Assembly: GCA_037447655.1 (NCBI GenBank)
Contig: JBBHKE010000943.1
Location: 139,550-203,549, forward strand
Origin: Zygnema cylindricum
Lineage: Eukaryota; Streptophyta; Zygnematophyceae; Zygnematales; Zygnemataceae
Length of the DNA stretch: 64,000 nt
Direction: 5' to 3'
The notes below the pieces were generated by a model. That model saw only the letters and a list, made by a program, of their open reading frames with translations. It did not search any database and was not told where the DNA came from. Below are positions 10,305 to 21,500 of this stretch, piece after piece; the stretch's first letter is position 1; every line of letters begins with the position of its first letter. Both the position numbers and the translations under genes were made by a program.

Positions 10305-12932
10305 TTACTGAAAACTTTTTATAGCCTCCTTTATAGCCGGCATTCCTTCTCTCAACGCCTTCCATTGTTCCACCGAAAGACTAATACCTGGATAAGCAAG
10401 CACGTCCATCAAAACATGCGAAAAATTGCTGTGAGTTAGAAAACTATTTAAAAAAACACATCGCAGAATGCTTCGTGACAAATGGGAAATGTGACACAGC
10501 TTCAAGTGAGACATAACAAAGAAGACACTCCCTGAAATTTGCAACTCGTGAAGGTCTGTCTTCTCTTCTTTTCTACGCCTCACAACAAACACAAAGGTGT
10601 ACAGAAAAATCCAAGAGTCTCTTATACTGAAGCACAAACAAGAGCTGGGTGATACAGGATGAATCCTATATTTTTGTGACACCAGAAAAAAGCATTCAGG
10701 AGTCGCATCACAAGTTCTTAGAATTGAGGCGGCACCTTTCGACGTCGGTAGCATTTCTCCATTCTTTTCGTAATAATCTCGTATGGACACCAGCAACTTC
10801 CCTCTGAAGTTGCTGATAGACACCTTCCTTTTACCTGACAACTGTCACACATCAATAGAACAAGCCACAAGCAATTAACCTCAGCTGGAACTGGAACTGA
10901 AACTGAAACTGGACCTTACAAATGAACCCAAAATCCAGAAAACCGATAAAATTTGGCAGTGGCGTGAAGGTTTACAACCTCTAATGATAAAACTCTTTTG
11001 TTGTCCTGCTTAAATTGATTTCACATTCACATCGTAATTCTCCGGACGTGAAGGACGGTGTTGTGATTAACCTTTCTAGTTCCGCGCATTCGATGAGCAT
11101 CATTCGCAGGAAAGTTGCCCATCATCATTAGTCGCAAACCGTATATTTTCGAAAAGCTCATTTAACTGGGCAACTCATAAACTAGCCCATAATTACAGAC
11201 GCTGGGTCCCAATAGGTTCTGCTTTTGATACCGGGATATGTGGTCAATAGGTTGCCCAAACTAGAGATATTTTCAAAAATGCACACTAACTAATGTGGCC
11301 TACAATACTCACAAGAGACAAAGTGTGGACCACAAGCGTCCAACTAGTCCTAATCATGCGTACATGAATAGTGTGAACCCGTACTAGTAGTGTCCCTTCC
11401 ACTAAACCGTACTTAGTTAGGACTAGATGCGAGTAAAGGCGGGTCGCCACATAATATAGTCTGGACAACCCATATTGAATACTATCAAGAAAATTGCATA
11501 AACAAAAAGTTCCTGCATACACAAAAAAAAATTCCGCAATGAATTGACATGGATGTCCCCTCAGACTGTTCCCCACTCATCGCTATTTCAGAGTACGATA
11601 AAGATTAGTGTTGATCCTAATCTTCAGGCTAGTGATGAGGAAAGACGCCATCCACCCCTTTAATTAGTGTTACTAACACAAAATAAAAAATTTGGGCCAA
11701 AGAAAAGGACAACCGAATTAGACTTAAAAACTCTAATGAGAAAGAGTACACAACTTATGGGCATGGTGCATCAAACCAGGTCATGTAGGCACATAAGTAA
11801 AACAGTTTTCCAATCCTACCTTAATTAGTGTGGACTCAGCTAGAGGACTCGCTTTTAGAGATAGTGACACTCATTCAGTCACGGACTTTTTTGTTCCTTG
11901 AACACAAATCAGTGTTTTCTGTACTAATATTTTCTTCTTAACACTTTTTTGTTTTGCAGTGCACAATTGTTCACATCAGTCAGACCAAAAATGTATTTAT
12001 TACCATTATACAGTCCTCATACTAATTATTTCACATTAATAGCACAAATAGTGATTGGAAAGTACTGATTCAATATAATTCGAATTTCCTGTAAAGAAAG
12101 CACCAGTTATACCAAAAATGCAGTGAGGGCGATCCCAAGAGATGATGAGAGACTAAGGTACAGTCGGTGAAAATTGACACTTTGTGAATTTTAATGACAT
12201 GGTTGGCAAACGCTAATGGCAAAAAACAGGAGAGAATAAAAAAATAGCCGCTGCGATGGTAAAACTTTGGCAGTGAACAGAAAGTGAGAGGTCTCTACCC
12301 CTAATCCCCCCCCTCTCCCCCTTCCCCCCTCTCTTTCCCACCCTCCGCCCACCCCCGCCCCCTCCCTCCCTCCCTCCCTCCCTCACTCACTCCCTCTCCC
12401 ACTCCCTCCCTCCCTCCCTACCTCCCTCCCCCACTCCCCCCCCCTCCCTCCCTCCCTCCCTCCCTCGATCCCTCTCTCTCTTCCTTCCTCTCCCTTCCCC
12501 CTCTCTCTCTCTCTTTCTCCCCTTCTTCCCACCCGTTTGACTTCCTACCTCACAAATGAGATCCTCATCATCGTCTCCCTTCGACTCCCGCGCAGGCTTC
12601 CGCTTCTCTTTACCTCTCTCTCTCCTCCCCTCCTCCTTCTCGCCACTCTCTCCCTCTGCCTCCTTTTCCTTATCTTCCTCCGCTTCTACTACCGCCTCTC
12701 CTTCCGCCTCCCCTTCTCCCTCTCCTTCTCCCCTCCCTTCCTCCGCAGTATTCTTTTTCAGCCATTTTTCCACATATTCTTCAATGATAGATTTCATTGG
12801 CTTGGCTGACGTCTCCACATTTGTCGCGACTTGAACCATTCCTCGAATCTGTCGGAGAGAAAGAGACTTGGCGTCTTTCTTCTTCAAGATATCGCTTAGG
12901 CAGGCCTCGACTTTCTCTCTGTCGTCCGCCAT
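10305..12932 (-). CDS. KELP-like transcriptional coactivator (DEK_C + PC4 domains), 3 exons
   Basis: Predicted 190-aa protein. Exons on the minus strand: 12932-12549, 10841-10736, 10387-10305, all GT-AG with phases 0 and 1. Residues ~1-57 form a DEK C-terminal-type helical domain, ending in a run like SIIEEYVEKWLKK. Residues ~58-120 are an acidic/basic E/G/K-rich linker encoded by a purine-rich tract. Residues ~124-190 are a PC4 ssDNA-binding domain: VSISNFRGKLLVSIR, then DYYEKNGEMLPTSKGIS and a C-terminal helix EQWKALREGMPAIKEAI. This two-domain order is that of plant KELP; animal PC4 lacks the DEK_C part. The family binds DNA and bridges activators to RNA polymerase II. The start is the first Met of the DEK_C domain. 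Exon 1 stays open past its donor only because of low complexity. Confidence 0.9.
12300..12536 (-). repeat. Polypyrimidine (CCCTCC)n tract, purine-rich on the transcribed gene's sense strand
   Basis: About 235 bp of nearly pure C/T on the plus strand starts 12 bp from the exon 1 donor of the KELP-like gene. In its pre-mRNA this is a long G/A run at the 5' end of intron 1. It is continuous with the purine-rich coding sequence of the acidic linker, so the coding repeat may have grown from the same slippage-prone DNA. Confidence 0.8.
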
Positions 12933-13048
12933 GGCAGCAGCAAGGGCCTTGAAAGAAGAAGATAGGGTGAGGAAAGAAGTGGTTGGCAGCTCGACTGCCT
13001 GCCACGCGTCAGTTGACAGCGAAGGGCTGGAAGAGAGGAGTCGAAAGC

Positions 13049-13056
13049 TAGGGTTT
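13049..13056 (-). promoter_or_regulatory. Telo-box-like motif upstream of the KELP-like gene
   Basis: AAACCCTA on the minus strand lies about 117 bp upstream of the KELP-like ATG. In plants this telo-box is common in 5' regions of translation- and transcription-related genes. A single short word; support is positional only. Confidence 0.35.
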
Positions 13057-13213
13057 GACGACTGCGTGGGAGTTCACACGTGCGAGGCCCGGGACACGAA
13101 TTTTGAAGGTTCGTTCAAAAAGTGCGAAATTTTCGTAGAAAGGTCGAACGATTCAACAGGCTGTACGGCAAAATATTAAACTTCGATAGCACTGTATAAA
13201 GTAGCAAGACTAA

Positions 13214-14205
13214 GGGCACTTTCTCATGTAACCGAAACTTTAGCCTTGTAAATTTGTTTTTAGCGAAGATTCTCCGTACTACTTTCAGAGCATTCGTATG
13301 TAAAAAAATCAAATCGTTACTTTAGATCGTGACGGATGTAGACGTGGGTTTAATTTGTGACGGTTTGTAGACGACTACAAAACTCGCGACAATTGATGAC
13401 GTTTACAAAATAGCGACGTTTGTAGACGTCTAGCTACTTGTGACATTGTAGATGTTTAGGGTTTGTGACATTTTGACGTCACGCTCACTTATGATAGCGT
13501 CGACGTCACTGAATCTAAAACATTCCGCCATGGTTTCCCGATTTTGTTTTATCGTCCGTTCTCACTCTACTTGCCATCAAAATAAGCTAAAAGATAGCCA
13601 AAATAAATATTTTTTAGAGATCTTTCATTTGATACCTTTCTTGCCTTTTTTCATTGCAAGAATTGTGAGATATACGCGTTGGTGAGAGAAGGAGAGAGAG
13701 ATAGGCGCTTTCACGGACTTCGCTTTTTGCGAAATGGCGTCCGTTGGTCGAGACCCCCTCCACGGTTACTGTACGGGAAAAAGCGCACGGAAAAAAGTCT
13801 CGCACAGGTTGGAAACGTGCAGTAGGTTTCTTTTTTGTACTACGAGCACACAAATTGTCAAAAACCTTCGTCGCGTGCGAAATCATATGCATGTCAGTCC
13901 ACGTCGTGGAACTTTGTTTAAAATCACCTCGCGAGGTGATTTTTTATACAGTTTGAAGATGAGCCGGAAGGACGCGAAAGTGGGTCGAAACACGCTAAAC
14001 GACAAATTGCATCGCGCTAGACGACAAATTGCAATACAGTTAAAGTTTCAAGGTAACGCAACTTGTACGGTGGTAATTTCAATTTTTTGGTACAGCTGCG
14101 TATTCTCTCGTCTTTTTCCAAGTTATAGAGGAAAACGACAGAAAATAACTCTAACTTTAGCACATGGGAAAGTGCCCTAAGTTTCGGTTACATGCGAAAA
14201 TACCC
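13214..14205. mobile_element. PIF/Harbinger-like MITE with a second internal right end
   Basis: The left end starts GGGCACTTTCTCATGT and continues AACCGAAAC. The complement of the right end (14181-14205) reads GGGTATTTTCGCATGT then AACCGAAAC, 22 of 25 matching. Flanks are TAA at 13211-13213 and 14206-14208. A second possible right end at 14162-14177 (GGGCACTTTCCCATGT read inward) is also followed by TAA, suggesting a nested or extended terminus. The left third has repeated GTAGACGT and GTGAC words (13327-13490). A perfect 22-bp palindrome with core CACCTCGCGAGGTG is at 13921-13942. No transposase frame is seen. Confidence 0.75.
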
Positions 14206-14208
14206 TAA

Positions 14209-15262
14209 GGGTGTGTCTCCATGTATTAAAGTATCGACTTTTCTGTCGTTTTCCCATAAAACGCAGTCCGGAACAAGAAAAACTTTAGCCGTACGATAAA
14301 ATCAATTTTACTAAAGTACAGCGAACGTCAAGTCGATACTTTGTATGTACTACATGTTTGTCGTCACGTGAACGCATTTTGGCGTTTTCCTTTTTTTTAC
14401 CCTCGGGCAAGAGAATTCAGCCCGTCAAAAAACTTCATCAAAAATCGTATCACGACAGGATTTCAGAGAAAGTATCACCCAACAACGAATGAAAAACGGC
14501 TCACGAACGCGCCACACGAGTGGAAAATTTCATGAACGAGTACTCCCTATTTTCTCCCTGCCCGTCACGTGCGTGTACGGAAAAGACGAGCATGTACGGG
14601 AAAAATCTGCAGGGGTCTCGGACATTCACTTTCATTCATGGGTCCTTGGCACGTGCATGTACGGAAAAGACGAGCATGTACGGGAAAAATTTGCAAGGGT
14701 CTCGGACCTCCACTTTCATTCATGGGTCATTGGCATAATTTTGCGGCGTCGTCGCCTCTCGCCTCTCCCCTCTCCCTCTCACACTTTCGCTTTTATCTCA
14801 CACTTTTTAGAATGAGGCACGACAACACTGGTATTAAATGAAATATATTTGAAAGATAATTCTTTTGACTACCTTTATGTATATTTTTATGGCAAGTCGA
14901 GTAAGAAAAATCAAAGAAACAAAATCAGATAGCCATGGCGAAAAGTTATTGAATTTGAGACATCGACGTTGTAACAAGTGAGCATGGCGTCACAGTGTCA
15001 CAAAACCCTAAACATCTACAATGTCCCAAAATTACAAAAATCTAGACGTCTACAACCATCGTTATTTTTGTTGACGTCATCATTCATCGGAAGTTCCGTA
15101 GCATTCTTCAATCGTCACAAGTAGTACCCAAGGCTACAACCGTCACATTTCAAAGTTCCGATTTCATTTTCGCACATTGGGACCCTCTTCAGAGTAGTAC
15201 GGAGAATCTTCACTACAGTCCAAAATACTTTATCAAAGTACCGTTTACATGGGGACATGGCC
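14209..15262. mobile_element. PIF/Harbinger-like MITE abutting the previous one
   Basis: The left end is GGGTGTGTCTCCATGT; the right end read inward is GGCCATGTCCCCATGT. TAA at 14206-14208 and 15263-15265 flanks it, and the left TAA is shared with the preceding element. Inside is an 84-bp tandem duplication (14565-14648 and 14649-14732) holding ATGTACGGGAAAAAT and a GGGGTCTCGGAC-type word. The right third carries TAGACGTCTACAA and GTCAC words like those in the other elements. No protein-coding potential is seen. Confidence 0.78.
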
Positions 15263-15369
15263 TAATTGTATATTAGTTTTTAATTTATTTTTACGGTGGA
15301 AGCTATACCCTATACTAGAAACCATACACATTTCTTGTGTGTCGAGTACGAGAGAGTAAAGGACTGGTC

Positions 15370-15870
15370 GCTCTCCCCCTCTCTCTTCCCCTTTCTCCCC
15401 CACTCCCCCTCTCTCCCTTTCTCTCCCTTCGTCTTTTCATCTCTCCCCCTCCCCTCCTCCCCCTCCCTCTCTATAAATTTAGACGGTAAACGTAAAGCTT
15501 TGAAAAATAGAGAGGAGGAGGAAAGAAAGAGCGTGAGGGGGAGGTGGAGAGGGAGAAGAAGCAAAGAGCTCTTTGCCCACTCCCACTTTCCTATCGTTCC
15601 TACTCCCTTTCTCCCCCCTCTCTATCCTTACTACCCCCCTCTCTCTTTTTTTAAACCGAAACCCTAAATCATCAGTTTCAAGGAACCCTAGCATAGAGTG
15701 GAGAGAGGTGGGAGGACGGACAGAAAGAAGGAGGCAGGGAGGGAGCGAGGGAGAAGAGTGGGGGATCTACTATGTCTCCCCTCCCTCCCTCTCTTGTTAT
15801 TTCTCTTCGCCCTTCCTCTCTTTCTCCCTCCCCCCCTCTACCACCTCTCTCCTCCCTCTCCCTCAAGTTT
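15370..15870. repeat. Alternating polypyrimidine/polypurine low complexity
   Basis: C/T-rich blocks (15370-15475, 15580-15650, 15778-15868) alternate with G/A-rich blocks (15505-15565, 15698-15765). They create overlapping open frames on both strands with simple-sequence translations, which I do not regard as genes. AAACCCTAAA-type words occur near 15656 and 15870. Confidence 0.7.
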
Positions 15871-18567
15871 TAGGGTTGAAAACATTAGGTATCGGGTTTT
15901 GAGTTTCGAGTTTCGCGCTCAATGTTCTAAGGTTATAAATAGTGTTTTGTATCGAGAGCCTCTTGCCCACATTCGATATATACCCTCTTTGACCTACCGA
16001 TAACCAATAAATCGGGTCGTTGTATCGAGAAAGCTAATGTCGCGATAAGTTATCATGTCGTTAACTATCGCGACACCTCCATACACTAGTTTATTATAAA
16101 AATTCAAAATCCCCACCCCTATACGCCGAGCGTTGCAACAGAACACATCAAAATCGTAGCTACACAACAAATAGCACCGATATTGGCAGTCTGCGTGTAT
16201 AATAACAAATCGCATCGGCATCTACATATCGCACAATAAATATGATATTATCGCATCCTTACGTCATATCAGTACATTGCGATATGTTGGGGTTTGTTGA
16301 GTAAAATACACAATTATTTAGGTATCGATGCAATATGATGGGCATCCCTACAAAAATTAGTGTTTAAAATGACGCCTCAAAGGGCGAAATAAGCACATTT
16401 GAGATTCCAAATGGGTTGCATATACAACTTAGGTAAATGTCCTGTCTTATGACAAGTGTGTAGCAAGTTTGGTCAATTTGTTCTCAAATACCAAAATCTC
16501 ACAGTGCATCAAATGAAAAAAAAAAGTATAATAGAAAACCATCGAGGTATAAATGGTTAAAAAATATGAAAAAAGAACAGTTAAATACTACAAAGCTAAA
16601 CGAAGCTAAGGTAAAGAGACTAGATGAAAAAGCGAAATCTAAAAAGAATAATCGACAAATTAAGCAAACTCATTAAATATGATTGTGCACAAAGGGAAAA
16701 CCTACAACGAATGACAACCCACAACCCTAACAAACTAAAGCTCGCACATTGAAAGATCGTAGATGTGGATTGGATTTCTTAATCAAAGATATGGGAAGCC
16801 CCGTCTGTCACCCACCGCCATCTTTCGTCGTAGATAAGCCGAGGCTTGCGATTGTCAAAGGGCAAATGATACACGTTGATTGTAAAAAGCAACAAGAAGG
16901 CTCGAGGGAGGACTCCTTAGACCCCTGGATTCAAATGTTTTCTTAGCATAGTTGCGGGGAAAATCATGGAAGACTTATCCTAAGAGTCGGAAATTTATGC
17001 AACAAATGGGACTAGCTGCTCGGTCGTTGTGTCCCGAGCGGCCACGCCAGTATTTAATGTGACGAGAGAAGAAAGGTGGGTCTCATCGGGATCCGTGAAG
17101 ACCACATAACCCAATGTCCTCCTAACCTCGTGGAAGAAAACCAACTCAAACCGAGGACTTCGATAACTACACCATTTATCTTTATTATCGTTGATAGCAT
17201 TAATTGATTTCAATGCTTTTTTGGGCCCAGAATCATAAATTAGAGTTACTAACACTAAATAAAATAAATGACAATATGGAAATTTTTCATTTAATGTTAA
17301 GCACTCTATATTATGTTCGTAAGAATTAGCGTTTTGTAATAACGATTAAATGTTTAATATATTTGTTATAATTAGTGTTAATTTGCTCCAATTCGATAAC
17401 GATATGTATACATCCTGTAGAATTTGAATTTCCTCGGTAAAAAAAACTTCACCAAAATCCAAATTTATTTGTTAGATGTCATTTATGTGAATTTGTCATG
17501 AGTTTTATTGTAACATCGCCCATAATTTCTTATTCGTCATTCTTTTTATCATCGTCGCTTATTTCTACGATTTTGTATTTTAATTAACATGCATGATTGG
17601 CATGTTTGAAATTTAGCATGGCTTTTACTTAAATTTTAGTTGAGTCAATTTTCCATATAACATAGTGTGAATATGTTATGTAGTTAACATAGGTGATTCA
17701 AAATTTTCAAAATGCATTGGATTTTACTAAAATGTTACGATATTTGAGTTTCACACGTTTTGCCATATATTGATTTTTGTTATTTGTTTGCACCTCTTGG
17801 CTTGGAGCTAAACACAATGAAATCATGAAAAAATAGTATAGATACTGTCTAATATATGTTTTATCACTAAATACCTTTAAAACTATGTTTACAATTTTCT
17901 ATATCATCTACATGGAGGATCACGTAGGACTTAACTTTATAATAAAGTACATTCCAAATCGTATGAATGAACATTGAATAAAGTTTGAAAGGCATTTTTT
18001 GTTTTTGCATCCACGTCGCGAATCAGCCTGCCACCAACAAGTTTTGACTCATTTAGCAACTAAAATCATCATCCCTACGCCCTAAAACCGTCATAACAAA
18101 CCATTCCAATCGCAAATAGCAACATTTCTCTCTTGATTACAATATTTCGATACAAATCAATTTTTTTTTCTATGTGAATCACGAAATGTTCCGGGCGATC
18201 TCAAAGGTTGGACAGGTGAAAACAGATCCCACCTTCAAAATATGGCAGTCCAATACAATACAGTGCAGTAAAATACAGTACATTACTGACAATATACGTT
18301 GACGTCAACAATCAGGATTCACCAGTCAAAGTTGCGGAACATTTGTGGAAACTGCGAAAGTACATTCACTTTAGTCCAATTCTGTACCTTTCCTGACGTC
18401 AGGAACCTTTTCGAGGCAAAACCGCACTATTTGCGTAATCAAAGTACAGACGCAGAAATGGCCATAGAACCTTTAATCCTCGCCACGCAGGCGTATGACG
18501 TGGCACCGGCACTGCTGTCCGATTACCAGTAGCCCCCTTCGTTACCCAAGCGCCGAGAGCGGAGCTC
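15871..18567. other. AT-rich intergenic DNA upstream of the elongase gene
   Basis: About 2.7 kb without a supportable gene. It contains scattered dispersed words such as ATTAGTGTTA and GTTACTAACACTAAATAAA, which also occur at 11.6-11.9 kb. These suggest old, degraded small transposons. The short 5' leader of the elongase gene should be near 18300-18567, but no core promoter element is obvious. Confidence 0.4.
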
Positions 18568-21500
18568 ATGAGCAAATACTCAGTGAAGCTGCTCCCCACT
18601 GGCTTGGCTGCCATGGACCTTGTAGACAGGACTGTATCACAAGCTATTTTCTACGCCATTGAAGCCTTAGGGATAGACATTAAGCAAGTCAGTCCTATCA
18701 CTAAAGATCTTCCATTCATAACAAGTCCGACGCCTGTCGTATTGTCAGTTGCCGGGTATTTGATTGTAGTTAAATTATGGATTGAAATTATCAGATATTC
18801 AGGCTTAAAGCCTAGAATTTCTGATCCATTTTATCTCCATGCGCTTGTAGTAGCTCACAATCTATTTTTGTGCAGCTTAAGTCTGTATATGGGGATCGGA
18901 ATAGCTTATGAAGCCTGGAAACACAAGTAAGTCTGTATATTCTGAAAACGTTTACCTTTAAAAGAAAAAAGAATACTTTGAAACCAGTTACTATGTGAAG
19001 CTATTTAGGTATCTTGTGTTAATTGGTGAGACGCTGTTTTCTTTGCTTTACAGCTCATGTTAAGTCTTTTAGAACACTTGCAGTTTGTTACCATCAAATC
19101 CATTTCTTTTTCTTTTTAATGGGCTTGCTTAATTGGCTTCTTACCTTCCCCTATGTTCTGGTTCAGCTGGATAAATGTTGATATCATTAACGGTTCTGTT
19201 TCAATCAAGTAAACGTTTTTCTCTTGTCATTACAGTCTTTTTACAGTTTATCGGGACCTTGCATTAAATCAGTACAGCTTTAGTACAGATTTTACACGTA
19301 TTGCTTGTCAGTTGTATTTGACCTTGTAAACATCAGGAAACCAGTCAGTCTTCTGAAAATTACGGGCTTTTTTGGATAATGCAGGTTCACATTTTTGGGG
19401 AATGAACTGGACCTGAACCATGTTGCGGTGTGTTCCTTTAATCTTTCACTTGGTGTGCGTGCATGTGCTCGCTATTGTCAACAAAGTTTTTTTTTTTTTT
19501 CTCTTTTCTTGAAAAAATGTTGTATCTCTTCGGTTGATATCCATACAGGTTATCACAGCAGAATTTGGATGCTGTTTGATTTTTGAAATTACAAACCAGG
19601 TTTGCTTAAATTATGTGTCTTTTTTTTAAAAGGTGGAGCTTGAATGTCTGTCGCCATGTTTTAGATGGGACGCCTTATTTACCTCTTCTACATCAGCAAG
19701 CTCTATGAGTTTGTCGACACGGTACGTTTTTCTTGTTTCCCGCATGGCCCTTTGTAGGGAGATGACCCTTTCTTTCTGATTTGTTGGTATGATATTGTTT
19801 TCAATGCAGTCAATTTTGGAGGAAAGCCATGATATGAGAGGATAGGACAATATTAAGATATGACTATATTATGGCGATTACGATAGGACAATATTACGAC
19901 ATATTACAAGGATAGGAAAACTGTAGAACAATATTATGTCAGATGTGGCAGCTGGTTTGCTGCAAATAAGAGCGTACATCCGTCATCTCCTGGCTGCCTT
20001 TTAGTTATATGTCTCCGTTTGCAACAGATTTATGAGGATTATCTGGAGACGCATCTTGCTCGTGTTTTTGTTTTTGAAGTGCTGTCAGTGGTCTGTTGAT
20101 CACCAAGGTATGAAAATAGGCAACAACTTCTGGTGAGGACAGTCCAGCAATAATGAAGGTGCTGAGAAACAGCGTAAGGTAATTTTGATTTAGATCAGCT
20201 TGTTAATTGACTTGCAGACGGCAAAGACTTTACTTTTGAATGATGACTGTCATTTCTTCTTGAGCAAGTCCTTTAAGAGCCTTTACGAAGGACAATGTCA
20301 AAATTCAACTTTTGCTTTAACCGTAATCTGTTGTGATGAATTCAAGCTGTGTACGAGGACACAAACACTCTTTGCTGCTGGTGCACTAAAATTTCTTGTT
20401 TCTAAATTAAATGTTTATTAGATGCTCTCAGGTCAGTTTACTACGAATGGAGCTGTCAAAGTCGAACAGCTGCAGGTTGCCGTTTTATTTTTGTTATTTC
20501 AAGGATGCTGTTTATAACTTTCAGAAATAATCCCTTAAATAACGCGCTTATGGACTTAGTTAAGACACACATGGCCACGGCAAACAATGCTTGCGAATGT
20601 GTGTAAGATAACAGTACTGATCATGATGTTCTTTGTTTTCTTTTTGGGCCTTCCTTGCTCATTGACTATCTGCAGGTGATCATGCTGTTGAAACGGAATT
20701 TGCGACAGATATCATACTTGCATGTGTACCATCATGCCAGCATATCCATTATCTGGTGGCTGATGGCGTATCGTTGTCCTGGTGGTGATGGTGGGACTAC
20801 TTAACTTGTACTTCGGAAGAAATGATTGTCCAACATGGGTTATTTTCACCTGCCTGCAATTGTGGTTTGAGAGAGAATTAATGTTTCAATATTAATGTCT
20901 TTGCTGATCTTCTAAAGGTCCTCTAAACAGATATGTTCCGTTTTTGTCCCTTCTGGCGGTTGTTTGTCGTTGTGGATCGTACAGTCAAAGAGGTTACCTG
21001 GGGTTGTGATGTCGCTGCCTCCTTTCACGCTAATTTCTTTTTGGCAATCTAATCCTACTCTAAGTGTGATGTGGTGTTACTACTTTTATCGTTGTTCAAT
21101 GCACCCCACTCTGTGCTACTTGGTGTCTTTGGGAGCTGTTTGTGGTTCACTGCCAATTAGTCCGTTGCAAAGCAACATAACTAGCGTTTTTTGGGCTTAT
21201 TCACCTTATTTGGTGTGGACTTTTTTTTTTACTCACAATGTTATACTCTTTTGAATATTTAATCACCGGCACCCTCTTTGTACTGTGTATAGGATATTAC
21301 CTACTCTTATTCATCTTACAGATAAATCACACAACTATCTATGGCTGCTATAAGAATGTAGATATGCCTAGCAAGATCCTACAGCAAATTGCATGCTTTC
21401 ACCAAGTCTTTCATGTATCGCCTGCCTCAATTCTCAGAAGATCTTGTAGACAGTATGAATAGCACTAAATAATGACGCTGGAAATTACTTTGGACTACAA

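Noticed and set aside
12387-12548. Extension of the KELP-like exon 1 into a Gly/Glu/Arg-rich tail
   Set aside because: A good GT donor at 12548 joins in phase to the conserved PC4 domain; the rest is the intronic purine tract.
13450-15665. Interstitial telomere repeats (TTTAGGG words)
   Set aside because: Only isolated single copies, never in tandem; treated as chance or telo-box words.
15296-16003. Overlapping Ser/Pro/Leu-, Glu/Arg- and Gly-rich ORFs
   Set aside because: Purely polypurine/polypyrimidine low complexity, with no start context, splice logic or family similarity.
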